DNA of 64,000 nt from Ricinus communis (lineage: Eukaryota; Streptophyta; Magnoliopsida; Malpighiales; Euphorbiaceae), in contig NC_063265.1 in the NCBI RefSeq assembly GCF_019578655.1, positions 7,660,501 through 7,724,500 on the forward strand. Direction: 5' to 3'. A model generated the notes under the pieces. It was not told the DNA's origin. It saw only the letters and a program-made list of their open reading frames with translations, and ran no database searches. Positions 23,371 to 38,942 of this stretch are shown here, piece by piece. The position numbers and the translations under genes were made by a program. How positions within the stretch are numbered: position 1 is the stretch's first letter; every line of letters starts with the position of its first letter.

Positions 23371-26157
23371 TCATTTGTTACAATCTGTCACCGTGTCTAG
23401 AACAGCAATTATCTTCTTCTGTAGCTCCGGCTTGTTGGCTCCCACAAGCTTGTCAAGTTGCTGCCCATCTCTAAGAAAGAAAAATGTAGGAGTAGCTTTG
23501 ATATCCCAAGAGCTGCTGAAGTCCTGTGTTACAGAATATCACTTACTGTTTATCATCATTAAAGTATAGCCAATTCTGCTACAATCTTCATTCCAAAGAA
23601 AAAGAAAACAAAAAACTCTACTATAATATGAAATAGTAAAATGTTGATTGGGGATGCATACAGCATGAGAAAAATATCACTCTAGTACATTTCCTTAATT
23701 AAATTCCTTGAACTGTGCTCAGCAGAAAAGACCAAAATCAGGTTGATCTAATACTTGTTCTATGTCAATCCAGCATAATAAAAGGACAGGATATGATGCA
23801 AATATGACAGTATTTTAAGACACTCCATCCAGTTTGGAACTCAGATGGATGATGATAAGAGATGGTAACATATCAGACAATAACCCAAAAGACTAAAAGT
23901 AGGTTCCAATCAAATATTTCTTTCCCAAGTAAATCAATCTGTTATATGACTTACAGCTAATTCATCAACATCAATCAACAAGAACATAATCGAAGGGTAT
24001 TTCTCAGACAGTTCACGGTAGAATGGTGCAATCATTCTACAAGGACCACACCATGTTGCACTGAAATTCGCCAAGACCTGTTAAATATCATTAATCAGTA
24101 AAAAAAAATTGAAAACTAAACTATAACTATAAGAAGGATCAGAGACTTTTAGTGCAGTATCAACTTAAAAAATTAAACAGTGCAATCAATAGCTGCAAGC
24201 AACAACTACCCATTGTAGAAGAAGGCTGAGAAATTTTTGAATAAACTCTACCCTTCTTTTGATTCTAAAATGTAAACTGACTGAAAGCTTCCCAATCTTA
24301 CATTCTTAAAAGCAAGGCCATTCACAGGCAACCCATTAGACATACTTAGTGCAGGTGACAGTCCAAACACAGCAAGTGCCATGGACTAGGAACACTTACA
24401 ATTTTTCCATCCTTACTAGCTTCCGACAGCTTCTGGTCCCAACTCTCTTTGGTAGTAATGAGGCTCACATTATTACCAGCAAATTCAACGTGCTGATCAG
24501 AGTCATTATCATGATGCTGCTACAAAAGAATTTGTCATTGACTTTATAAAGAACAAAACCGTGCATGGTAGGACATAAACAAAGTCTGCTTTGATGCTTG
24601 GCAATGTAAAGCCACAATTCAATCCCTGAAAACAAAGCTAAAATACAAAATGAACATGCAAATATATGTGGGGATTCAAGGTTAAAAGGCTATGACATGG
24701 AATCAAGTACATCCATGTTCAAGACGAGTCAACTAAAATAAATTATGATAAGGATATTAAACAAAAGAGTTCATTCTTTTTTCTTTCTAAGCACAAATCT
24801 ATCAGTATGATTACAAGCAAAGAACATAATAGTAGTCATTTAGTTTTTCACAAACAATGCTGCAATACTCTGTCGCCAAGTTTGTACACAAGGTTGCAAA
24901 ACATACCAGAAATTTTACATATCAGGAATTTTCAAATACTGCTCTTAAATTATTGTTTTAAGATCCCAAATGATCAAGGAGAATTCAGCCCTCTTTTTCT
25001 TTATATTGGTAAAATCACCTGTCACTATCATCCCTTTTAGTTTTCTTAAAATTAGAAGTTAATACTTCCAGGCCTCACTATGTATGGATGAACAATTCTA
25101 AATAAAGAGTATGGATGTAACTTAGTTTAAATTGTTTGCACCATCAAAAGGAAGTTAGCCCATTCTTTACTTATTTAGATTCATGAATGCAGATGAAAAT
25201 TTACTTGAGTTGTATTTGAAATTACACCTTTTTATGGGCAATTGACATCCGCTATCAAATAGTACATTTATCCACATTGATGAATCTGAACTACATTCAT
25301 GAATCTGATCAATTAAGGAAATCATATCCACTTCTATACTATTCATGCAGACCTTTAGGACTCCATATGACTATACAGCATATAGGATTATGCCTGAAAA
25401 AGACTACTGTCAATAGACAGTACACTTTCAAGATTTTCCTAATACTTTCTACCATTTTTATGAACCAATAAATTCAAATCAGCTGGTGCCCAGTGTACCT
25501 GGACGGCTAAACCTCATCGAATCAATTTACATCTGGACTTTCTCTCCATTGAATGGGTAAATCCAGACATATAAATGGGTAAATCAAGCGATATCTAGAA
25601 TTGCAATATGCAAGTCAACAATAAAAGAATTGTCCCAAGTTCACAAGTAATTGGACACGGCCACATGAGTTCTTTTCTGCTATGTTGTTCCAAAATGCCA
25701 ATAGTTTATGGTTAGCTAAAGAGATTCCACTCTGCAATAGTATGCTACCTAAGCTTTAAAATTCCATGAGTTCATAATTAAACAATTATTCTCACTGCAG
25801 TTATAAAAAAAATTAACTAGACTAATAACTCAGGCGTCAATTTCTTGTAGCATGATCAAAAGAACCAAATCACATAAAAAGAAAAAAGCAAAGAAAGCTA
25901 AAGTTCACAATAACCTTTCCCTGTAAGATATAATGTGTACTAGGATACCTAGCAAAAACACACTCAAGCAGTGCGCAAACAAGGACTAAATAATGCTAAA
26001 GAAGGACAGGCACAGAGTAGTTGCCGGAAACAAAAAAAGCAGTAACCTACTTGCACATAGAGGGGAAAAAATACATCCATTTTTCTCTTTAATGATAAGT
26101 ATAGCATATAGAATAGCTGAATAAACTGACCTTATCGGAGCTTAAGCATTGACCCAT
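23371..26157 (-). CDS. TRXH9: h-type thioredoxin, TRX h9-like
   Basis: Four exons in phase 0 give 140 aa: 26157-26131, 24519-24400, 24077-23955, 23523-23371. Thioredoxins reduce target disulfides; subgroup-III h types such as TRX h9 are membrane-associated. The active site WCGPC is at 58-62. The C-terminal half contains [18 protein letters not shown] with the cis-Pro of ATPT, followed by VGANKPEL. Exon 1 encodes only nine residues, MGQCLSSDK. Gly2 is a predicted N-myristoylation site and Cys4 a predicted palmitoylation site, as described for Arabidopsis TRX h9. The residue after the second Cys is Arg rather than the more common Lys. The first CDS intron is 1.6 kb. Confidence 0.93.
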
Positions 26158-26212
26158 TTTTGATATATATAACCAAATTGTTGATTCCCAGCAGCTGCAG
26201 CACAAAGGTATC

Positions 26213-27500
26213 CTGAAATTCAAAATTCATAAGCAAACCATTAAAAATGTAAAACAAGAAGAGAATATATATGTAATATACAATAAAGCTTTTTCTTTAT
26301 CACAAAGCCAGATGATGGAAACGGGCTTCAAGAAAGATTTCAAAATTAAAAAGAAAAAACAGACCTCATATATGCCACTAGGTTGAAAATGTTGAGCTTA
26401 TCTATGGTCTAATGATTCACGTCCATTGTAATTAAACTATGGTTTAGTACTTTAGTTATTTGTGGAGATGACTGGATTTGGTGCTGACCTGCTGCTAGAA
26501 TCTGGATATGATGATTAGCTGATATCCAAAGCACAATTCTATTAGATTGTCTATCCTAATTATCAAGAGCATGGCATGCCTAATGGACTACTACAAAATG
26601 ATTGTATCTTTTAAAGCACTGCTGGTGCTTGGAGTACATTAAGGACTAGGGTCAAAAGGTAGTGCACAAGATAGTTTGCTTCCTTCTATAACAAAGCATT
26701 ATGCTGTTTATTGGTTAGCTTTTCTCGAAAAAAATCTCTACTGCAGGAAGGCAAAAATGATCAATTTAGTCTCATCGTTCTATGCTTGTTCTATAATGGG
26801 CATCTACACACTTTGGATCGTTTTTTGATCGGGGAAAGATTTTGCTACTCAATAATATGCACAAAAACCATTCAAATTTTAATGAAGAATTTGCATGGGC
26901 TTTAGAAGGCGAAGCTCTCCAACTTAAAGTTACCATCTTTATCATCATTTTAAAGCTAGAAAAATCAGCGTGTTCATTAAGGTACACTCAGAATTACCAT
27001 CTTAATCATCATTTAAAATCTCGAAATCAGCGTATTCATATGGTTTACTCAAAGTTACCATCTTTGGAAAGCTAGAAATCAGCATATTCATAAAGGTTTA
27101 CTCAATATTACAATAATAAGTTTTCCCCACGTTGAATAATATTTCCAATCCTAGAAACAGAAATTTGTGTTATTTTTTTAAACAGTTTAAGCAATTGAAA
27201 GACCAATCTTCTTGCTTTCTATATCTGATTTCTTGTCTTTATTCTTTTCTATTTTTAGCAAAAATAATTAAAAGAAAATAAACAAATCAACAAGAAGCCT
27301 GTCAAATTGACATCATTTGATAAAACATACCTAATTTCCTCGCGGTTTTTCTTTCCTGGCTTGGATTCAAGAAAAATAAATCTGAATCATAAAAGGGACA
27401 TCAATTGCGATGCTACTAATGTTACCACCAATAAACTCTGGATTTGTAGAACAGAATTGATATGGAAATAAAGGACACAACATAAGTTGGATAATGTTAC
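26213..27500 (-). other. Probable 5'UTR intron of the thioredoxin gene
   Basis: On the minus strand a donor (agaag|gtaaca) at 27500 and an acceptor (aatttcag) ending at 26213 bound a 1.3-kb intron. It separates a leader exon (about 27501-27700) from the leader bases next to the ATG at 26157. It contains a three-copy minisatellite. Confidence 0.5.
26929..27104. repeat. Three-copy degenerate minisatellite (about 55-65 bp units)
   Basis: Units start gttaccatcttt at 26929, attaccatctta at 26993 and gttaccatcttt at 27054. Each continues with an aatcagcgtgttcat-like phrase and ends near tttactca. The third unit is shorter. The array lies inside the inferred thioredoxin leader intron. Confidence 0.75.
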
Positions 27501-30049
27501 CTTCTATAGAAGAATAATATAATCCCGATATGCAAATTCGATTCTGAAATCAAAAACCCTAGATTTTCAATTTAATTTTCCTTTCTTTTATATTTAATTT
27601 AAAAAAAAAATAAAAAGGAAAGAGAGAAACTCAAAAGAAAGAGCAAAGGAACTTAAAACTTTTTCTGGTGTTCACACAATTTTCTTTTTCTTTTTTCTTT
27701 CTTTTTATTGTTTATGAAAAAGGGCTCACACTATTTATTTGCATACATAAACACTTGCCGTAAATTGTGAATTTTCTTTTCTATTTCTTTTCCCTTTATG
27801 TTCAAAAAAGAGCTGGAATCTTTTCAAAAAAAATAAAAAAAAGGATTGTGCATTGAATTACTTGTATGACCCCATGCCTTTCATATCTAAGGGAGAACTA
27901 TAGTGGGCGTTTCGTAAGTTACTGATCTTGCCTGCTGTCTCGGTACAAATAAGGAAAGGCAACATGGCTGGGCTATTTTTCCACCTAAGAAGCTTCCAAT
28001 TATCATTATATTTATCTCATAATAATACCTGCAGCTATTTTCCCTTTTAACTGTTTTTATTTTATATTCAATAAACTTTCATTATTTGTAAAATTTATAA
28101 ATCTCTCCAGTTATTTACTAATATTGTTGAGAATTTATTAATAATAATAATAATAAATAACTATTTTTATTGTGTAGCTCGTAAAAGATGTTGAATTGAA
28201 TGTTAAAGTAAAATAAATTTTACTCAAACTTAATTTATCAAAGTTTGAAGCATTTTACAAGAGAAATGGCTAATAGAAAATATTATTTAATTAAACACCA
28301 CCAATTTATTATATATTTTAATTTAAAAAAAAAAAAGAGAAAAATAAGCTTTCACTTTTATTTTGTTAATGTTTGGAGTACTTAGGATAAATGGGGTATT
28401 GGAAAATATTTTCTAATTAAACAGAACATAAATAAAATTCTTATAGCAACTCTGATTGATAGAAAATAATAAATTTGTTGCATAGTCTTATACCAAAAAT
28501 ACAATAATGCAGTATAAATTGATTTTATTTAGATGACAGTTAAGATGTGCAATAATTCATGATCCATTTCTTACTAATAAAGAAAATACCAGTTAAGAGA
28601 ATATTGTTTGGTAAATTCACACTTGACCTGATATATAATATTGATGATATATATATCTACTTTTTATATATAAATATTATAAGATATTTAATTTTAATTT
28701 TAATTTATATAATTATTAATTAATAAATTAATTTTTAATTAATAATAATTTTAATTTTAAAAATAGTATTTTAATTATATTTTTAATATTATATTTAACT
28801 AACAAATTGAATTATATAATAAATTTCTAATATGAAGAAATGATATAGTAATTATATCTTTAATATAGTAATTATATATAGATCAATACATAATTTTTTT
28901 AATATATAAAGGAAATATAATATTTTCTTTTTATATATGTATATATAGTCGACACATATATAATGACTGATATTTTTATATTTACTATATAATTAATATA
29001 TCAAATAAAAAAAATTAATCAAGCAATTATTTTAATCATATTTTAAAAATTATAAATAATGGATTATTCTTTTAACTAAATAATCATCCCTAATATTAGA
29101 CAATATCAAATTAATTATACTTGTAAACATTAATAAATACTTTCACAAATACAATAATAAAATTGTCTAAAATCTTATTAAGAAAGAAACTTATAAATAT
29201 TTTAAATTAAATGTGACAAATGAAAATAATAAAAGTTTTATTAATTTTGTATATAAACACATATTCTACTATTATTTTAATCAAAATAATAAGGGTGGAT
29301 AAATGATTAGTTTTGATTTAGTCAGAGTTTGATTCAAAGGGACGCAAACACTGATTAAAGAAGCAAGAAAACCAGAGTCCATATCGAGACGACAAGGATT
29401 GACCCTGGCCTTAGCGCGGCAATGGTTATAACATGCACCGCCGTCCATAATTCTACATCTACTGGAGTCTAATAAGCAACATATGTGTGTGAATGCAGAG
29501 AATCAGAGAGTATAACAACTCTTCCATTCTTTTCAAATTATACAATGCAACAACTTTTGTTCACGTTTTTTCATTTTTTTTTAAATTATTTTATTTTATT
29601 TTTTAAAATTATAATAAAATAAATTTATAAGAATTAATTATATTAAATAAATTTTTTATATATTAAGAGCTAATCATTTATTTATGTGTTACACGACTAT
29701 TATAACTATTTTACTTTCATTATTTGAAAGATTTTTATTTTGATATGTGTATTTATTTTAAGCACGTAAAATTTCTATTTTTTTAATTATTTTCTAGAAT
29801 TAATATTACTTATTAAAAATAATATTTTAATACATTTTTTTATATATTTATTAAAGCTAGTCGTTTACACTTTGATGTATTGTCGTAATTATTTTGATTA
29901 TAAATAATAATATAAATTAAATTTATATATAAAATTAAATAGATTTTTAATATTTTATAATTAATTAAAATATTTAAAAATAATAATAAATTAAATATTT
30001 TTAACATCTTTATTAGTTTTTCTATATTTTAAGATTTTATCAAAAAATA

Positions 30050-30962
30050 AAAATTATAAATAAATTAATATAAAAAATATAAAATTATATATAAAATTAA
30101 ATTTTACGTGTCAATAATAAATACACGTGTCAAAATTAAAAATCATATGTATTTAAATATAGTAACACATGTCAAAATATTTTTATTAGTCTAGATACAT
30201 ATTAATGTTTTTTTGTTTATTTCATGAACTAAAATATTCATTTTCTATATATATAATATCCATTAGATGTAATATCCTATAATAATTAATTTTTTGTATT
30301 TAAATATTCATTATCTATGAACTTAATATTCATTACGGTTAATATTTATGTTCATTTCGTTTAATGTATTATTCATCAGTAATGATATTAATGTTCATTA
30401 TCTAGTACTGCAATATTCATTTTTTGTATATATAATATTTATTAATATTCTCAAATAAAAATATTGACTATTTATGAAAGTTTTTATTATTTTTCTGATA
30501 CAATATTGAAAATATCTTATGATTGATATAGACATTCATCATTTATAGGTATAATATTCATTAGTTTATCAATGGATATTCATCAGTGATGAAAATTATA
30601 CCCACTAATTCATTCAAATGAACATATATAATATAGACATAACATAAATCATTCTTACATAATTGGTAAATAAAAAAAAACTCATACTAAAGTTATACTA
30701 CAAATATTTACATCGTGGTATACATATCTTTTCAACTAAATTAAGTTAATAAATAATGAATATTTAACGTTTTCAACAAAATTAAATTAACTAATAATGG
30801 GTATAAATTATTTCTTAAAAAATTATGTTAGCATCTGATGCGCGTCAGTGTCTGACGCAGATATAAAACTTAAAACACAAATTTTTGTACAAATAAAACG
30901 ATCCTGGATGGACTTTTAGGTTCATAAAACTATGTGGACAGGGGATCAATATTATAATTTAC
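30050..30962. repeat. Direct repeat copy A (about 0.9 kb)
   Basis: It matches copy B at a constant offset of about 1083-1086 bp. Shared blocks include attttacgtg, actaaaatattcattttcta, tataatattcattagttt, a tcaaatgaacatatataata block, and a closing segment ending in ataattt. The core is rich in ATATTCATT units. By eye the identity is roughly 75-80 percent. Confidence 0.75.
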
Positions 30963-31134
30963 ATACAAATCTCAATTGTTATAACGCGGATTCCAGTTCA
31001 TGAATCTACATGGACCGGAGTCCATAATACACGTATGGTGTATTTTTTTTCTAAGATGTATGGTGCATTATACTTCTAAAGTGTATAACGCATGAGTTTT
31101 TATTTCTACTTTTTTATTATTTTTTAATTATAAT

Positions 31135-32046
31135 AATATAAATTTACAAAAATTAGTATTATATTAAAAATTATGGATAAACTTGAATTTTACGTGTTAT
31201 AATAAGTACGCATGATAAAATTAAATATCATATATATCAGAATATAGTAATATATGTCAAAAGGCTTTTATTATACTATATAGATACTAATATTTTTTGT
31301 TCATTTACATGTACTAAAATATTCATTTTCTATATGTATATTGTACATTAGATGTAATGTTCTATAATAATTAATTTTCTTTGTATTGAAATATTCATTA
31401 TCAATGAACTTAATATTTATTGTGGTTAATGTTCATGTTCATTTTGTTTGATATATTATTCATCAATGTTCATTGTCTGGATATATAATGTTCATCAATA
31501 TTCTTAAATAAAAATATTAATTATTTATAAAAAAATTTATTATTTTTGTAATGCATATTGAAAAAAAAAATTATGAGATATTAACAATCATCATTTATAT
31601 GCATAATATTCATTAGTTTGTCAATAGATATTCATTATTAATGAAAATCATACCACTAATTTATTCAAATGAACATATATAATATAAATATAACATAAAT
31701 TGTTATTACACATTTGGTAAACAAAAAAAAAAACATTAAACTAAAATTATACTACATATATTTATATTGTAGTACATATCTTTTCAACAAAATTAAATTA
31801 ATAAACAATGAATATTTTACATTTAAATAATGAACATTCAATATATTTTTAATGAATATAAATTAATGAACATTTAATAAAAAATCAATAAATATAATTT
31901 TTTTTAAATTACGTCAGCGTCTGACGCGCGTCAATATTTATCACACGTGTCAGATGTTGATACAAATTTCTTACAAATAAAATAGTGCCAAATGAACTAC
32001 TAGATCTATAAAGCCATATGAACCGGAATCCATCTTATAATTTGCG
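31135..32046. repeat. Direct repeat copy B (about 0.9 kb)
   Basis: The diverged partner of copy A, in the same orientation and order, with several small indels. The 170-bp spacer between the copies carries related phrases (cataatacacgtatggtg). Both copies contain a gcgtctgacgcgcgtca-like GC island near the right end, which stands out in AT-rich DNA. No coding capacity is seen. Confidence 0.75.
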
Positions 32047-32879
32047 TTATTAAGGTGGCTGGTTCAATTTTGAATTTTTGTTCAATTTCCACTTCACCAA
32101 ACAAGCAAACAATTGCGTAGTAGGAAGGCGCAGTATGAAACAATGAACCGACATTTGACTTAGGTCAAAAAAAACACAAAAATCATTCATCACTTTCAAA
32201 CTATTCTTCCAACCATCCTTTTTTGTCCAAGACAAAATACTTTTAATACTCGGACAGAAATTAGGATCTAATTAATCAAACACATGAAATTAGGCATGCC
32301 TGCTGCCTAACATGATATCCGACCTCAGTTGACCATCACAGCCAAAGAAGCACACAGTGTTCCCTAATACCTTTCAGAGTTTTTAAAATCATATTAACTC
32401 CGAACAGTACCTTTTGATGAACAATTCTATTAATTTAGATATAATTACTAAATTACTTTAGTATTCCTCTTTTGGACAGAAGTCATTTTATATAAATAAA
32501 TGTTTTATATAAACTCAAATTAATATGAATATCTAAAGTATTATTAAAAATAAATTATTTAAATGTAAATATAAATTTATATAAAAATATGAAATTAAAC
32601 TTCTTAAAATATGAAAAATATTAAATTTTTAATTGAAATAAGTAAATAATTATGAATTATTTTACAAATTGAAAGTTTCATTATTTGAAAATTATAAATT
32701 TTGTAACACAATTTTAGAAATAAATTTTTTAGAACTTTCTTACTCATTTGGACTTCAATTATATTTGAAGATGAAAGTAGAATATATGAATAAAAAATAG
32801 TCATTAATAAATTGATTACAACAATAAAATAGTCTGGTATCCGTTCTTTGGGCGGAATCATTTCATACGAATAAAATAT

Positions 32880-33847
32880 GGCTAAATATAAAAATGAAAT
32901 TTTGAACTTGTCTTATTTTTATAATTGGTCCCACGATCCCAATTTAATTCAACTAGACTTCTTAATTTTACGGGTTATTAGTTTAAACCCTTCAATCACA
33001 GACATTATGCACGTATATTTTACGTCATCTAATAACGTATAAGTTTGAATAAAATAATAATATATTTAAAGTATAAAAGAACTAAATACATAAACGGCCC
33101 CCTGAAACTTGTCTCATTTTTGCAGTTGGTATCCCGAACTCAACTTTTATTCAATTAGACCTTTCAACTTTATTGATTGTTATTTTTAAATCCTTCAATC
33201 ACATATATTAAGGGCGTGTATTTTACCTCATCTAAAAAATGCGTAAGTTTGAATAAAATAATAATATATTTAAAATATAAAATAAGTAAATAAAATAAAA
33301 AAATAAAAAAATGAGTTTTAGTTCTAAAATAAAACTTATTTTTTTGATACCTGTTAAATATTCATTGCTATAGTTATTGGTGTGGGCATAGCCTGAACTT
33401 TATGACAAAAAAATTGAAGAATTATAACAGTTTATTTGAGTCCTTTGGAAATTTTTATTTTATTTAATAAATTAATAAAATAATTTTAATGTACAATAAA
33501 TAATATATTATAATTAATAGAACACACTTTTCATAAGAGGTTAATCCAAAGTGCATAACTTCCATCTGTGAATGATTTAACAACTCATGAAGTTCATATG
33601 CGCAATGAAATCAAAGTTGAGTTTGGAGGGGCAATTACGAAATAAGACAAATTCAATAGTTTATTATATATTTTGCCTATTATAAGTAGCGTCTTTAGTA
33701 AAAATATTAATTTTTTATTAATAACGTTAGTAGAGGAATTAAAAATAATAACCTGTAAAGTTGAGAAGTCCAATTGAATTAAAATTGAGTTTGAATGGCC
33801 AATTGCAAAAACATAACAAGTTCAATATACCATTTATATATTTAGCC
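32880..33847. mobile_element. Nonautonomous Mutator-like element (968 bp) with nested TIR-like segments
   Basis: The ends are perfect inverted GGCTAAATATA (32880-32890 and 33837-33847). TIR similarity continues for about 100 bp through ttgaactt, aattgg and gacttct. The element is flanked by an identical 9-bp duplication ATAAAATAT (32871-32879 and 33848-33856), the hallmark of Mutator-like transposition. A second TIR-like copy in direct orientation starts near 33080 (offset about 204 bp). A third, inverted, ends near 33677 (ttttgcc). There is no transposase frame. Confidence 0.85.
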
Positions 33848-34776
33848 ATAAAATATTTATGTAAATTAGACATTAAAATGGATGTAGTGGTTCATTAATC
33901 ATAAATTATTTAGATATATATACAAATTATTGTATTAAAATATGAAATTAGATTTTTTACGAAATCGAATAAAAATATATAAAAATTAAATTAGAAAAAT
34001 ATTAAAATTCTTAATATAATTCTTATGAAGGAAAGTAAGGAAAAGACTTCAAAGTAATTAAATAAATAAGAAAGAAATTATAGAGATTTTTTACAAAGTA
34101 GATTAAATTTATAATTCTAATAATTGGATTAAAAATTTTAGAATAATTCTTATGATGATAGGATAAGAAAAATAATTTAAAGTAATTTAATGGTTAATTA
34201 TATAATTATAATATTTTTAATAATAATTAACATATATCTTTCTAGAATAGTTAATGCACTTCTTTAATACTCATACATTTATTATTTTTAATAGTTTTTT
34301 TCTCATATAAATTCTCAAACTCGCCACAATTTAAATAAATAACTTAAAAAACATAAAAAGATTCTTACAAAGGGAGAGAAAGCAAATTACAATCTTGCTT
34401 TCATATATATATATAGATTATCCATTTTGTTTTTAGAAAATCACATCTCCTCTTTATCTTAATTCTCTTCATTTTTTGTCATAGAAATTCTTTAAATGCA
34501 AACAAAAAAAGTAGTAACTTTAAGATATCTATAATAATAAATTGATGTTATATAAAACTAATTTTAAAATGATGGTTTTCACATACTAATAATAGGTGTT
34601 ATAGATATTAATATAAAGATTTTTTATAAGCAATAATAAATATGACACTTCCATAGAAAAATATAATTAATTAATATCTATATTCGTCATTAAACATATG
34701 AACAATACCAATTATAAATAAATTTACCAAATATAACTATTAACCAGTTATCAGTTATTACTACCAGCTATCGCAA

Positions 34777-34999
34777 TTAGGGATGACAGTCGGGTGGGTA
34801 TTTTCAGATATCTGACTTGATCGAAATCTAATAGGACAAATACAGATAATTATAAACGGATTCAGAGAGATTTATAATTCAATTTTAATATCTATATTAG
34901 GTTCCAATTTAAACCTTCGAAATCCGTTATCCAAATCGGTTATTTGAACGAATATGAATATGGGATATCCGAATTTAGTATTCGATACCCGTTTAAATA

Positions 35000-35050
<51 letters not shown>

Positions 35051-35490
35051 GTATATGAAATAAAAAGTAAAAAATCAAAATTATAAAATCTTATTAAAGC
35101 CATATAGTTTAGATTTTATAATATATATTTTTCATTAATTTGTGTTAATATATTTTAGAATTTAATTAGTATAAACGGATTCATAAATAGACACCTATTT
35201 AATTATTTGAATATTTATATAAATAGATATTTATCAGGTAAAATAGCTACTATTTATTTAAATATTTTTATAATTTATTTAATAATCATATATATATATT
35301 AAATAAAATTTAATCAAATTCAGATGATATTTATATATTTCTATTTAAATCTGAGATGAATTTAAGTAACAAAAATAACTTTTTAAATAAATTTCAAAAA
35401 GATTTAAATATATGCATTTTATTTGAGCTTGAATTCGAATTATTTTAAATAAGCGAGCACCTTATCCCTTACGATTCCTAATGGCAATAG
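34777..35490. mobile_element. Candidate decayed MITE-type repeat with (AT)n core
   Basis: It starts at agggatgacagtcgggtggg and continues with gatatct, ccgttatccaaatcgg, gggatatccga and gatacccg. This wording is typical of a common plant repeat class built on GGGTATCCGA-like phrases. An (AT)n run lies at about 35008-35046. The right part ends near taagcgagcaccttatccct. Termini and target duplication are not resolved. Confidence 0.35.
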
Positions 35491-36300
35491 CTTTACACAA
35501 TCAGGCAGCCCTAACTCATGTCGGAAAATCAAAGATGGTAATTTAGTCATTCAGGCAATGCGGTCTCATTTCATGTTTTGCTTAACAGAAGGTACCTCTG
35601 TCACGGTGCAACGTGGTCTCATCTCACCGACCTACTGCTTGCTCCATCATCACAAAAGTCCAAACAAAGGAATCCATAGGAATTGGACCATAATTGAAGG
35701 AAAGATGAGTAAAACAATCATGTCTGACTTGGGTCAAAATTCAAAAGTAGTTTTTCAACTCTAAAGTCCTAATAAACGCGTCTCAGCGACAATTGAAAAT
35801 TAGAACCATTCGTGCGTAAAACGCTGGAGCTGAAACAGACCCTTCTTCGGAAGTGCTCTCATACAGCGTCCAGACTGGTGCTATGCCATCAACCATATTA
35901 ACACTCAGAAAGGCTGAAGAACCAAAAAAGGCACACATGATATATATCTCCAACACAAACTATAACGACCCATATGTGCAATAATTTTCAGATCAATCAA
36001 TGACTAAGCCAGAGTAGAAGAAACGTATTGAATAAGGGCAACGACAAGGGTGTTCTACTTATGTTTGATTCAAATAAGAGCTTCAAACAGCATTGTCTAG
36101 ATCAAAAGCATCCTGACCATACAGTTATTTCCTAGCCAATCTGGCAATTCCAAAATATAGTTTCCAGTAAATAACCACCAGATTGGACTAACCCCTTTCC
36201 CTACCCAACCTCTCACACCAAGTACAAAAGGTAAAAGCAGTTTTTAACACATTCCACAATAAACACACCCCATTTATACAAACAGGTAACCCCACAAGGA

Positions 36301-38623
<2,323 letters not shown>

Positions 38624-38644
38624 GATTGCTTCAACCTAGGACCT

Positions 38645-38942
38645 GAAAGAAAGAGAAGCCACAACACACAGATTAAGAATGACGTCAACCATACTAAAAC
38701 AACCCTAGAAATTGAAAAAGATTGAAAGAGAAAAAGCACCTGAAGACAGAAAATTAGGTCTGGGAAGGGGGAAACGGCGATCGGATGGAAATAGCGATGG
38801 TGGCTGAGAACCGCTGATTCCCCACTCCCTGATTTGATTTTTTTTTTTTCAATTTTATTTTTCCCCTTGCACACAAAACCAAGTCGCGGAGGCAAGAGAG
38901 TTTCGCTTTTGCCCATTGGTTTTGCTTATATAGTCAAAGTCT
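38645..38942 (-). promoter_or_regulatory. UBC 5'UTR intron, leader exon and TATA box
   Basis: On the minus strand TATATAA occupies 38942-38936. A leader exon of about 160-170 bases follows, a donor (cttcag|gtgctt) at about 38739, and an acceptor (tctttcag) near 38646, 23 bases before the ATG. The order of TATA, leader, intron and ATG is typical for plant E2 genes. Confidence 0.55.

Larger units (their letters stand above)
27700..32870. other. AT-rich intergenic repeat region
   Basis: No coding gene is supported. The left part is probably the thioredoxin promoter. From about 28,600 the sequence is extremely AT-rich. A recurring phrase (attcatgaatctacatggaccgg and variants) appears near 30,920, 31,000 and 32,000, with a weaker form near 29,440. 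The largest structure is a pair of roughly 0.9-kb direct repeats. Confidence 0.55.

Noticed and set aside
30050..32046. LTR retrotransposon with two LTRs
   Set aside because: The copies are almost contiguous, lack TG/CA ends and primer-binding site, and enclose only about 170 bp.
34872..35078. Minus-strand frame with an alternating Ile-Tyr run
   Set aside because: It is translation of the (AT)n microsatellite.
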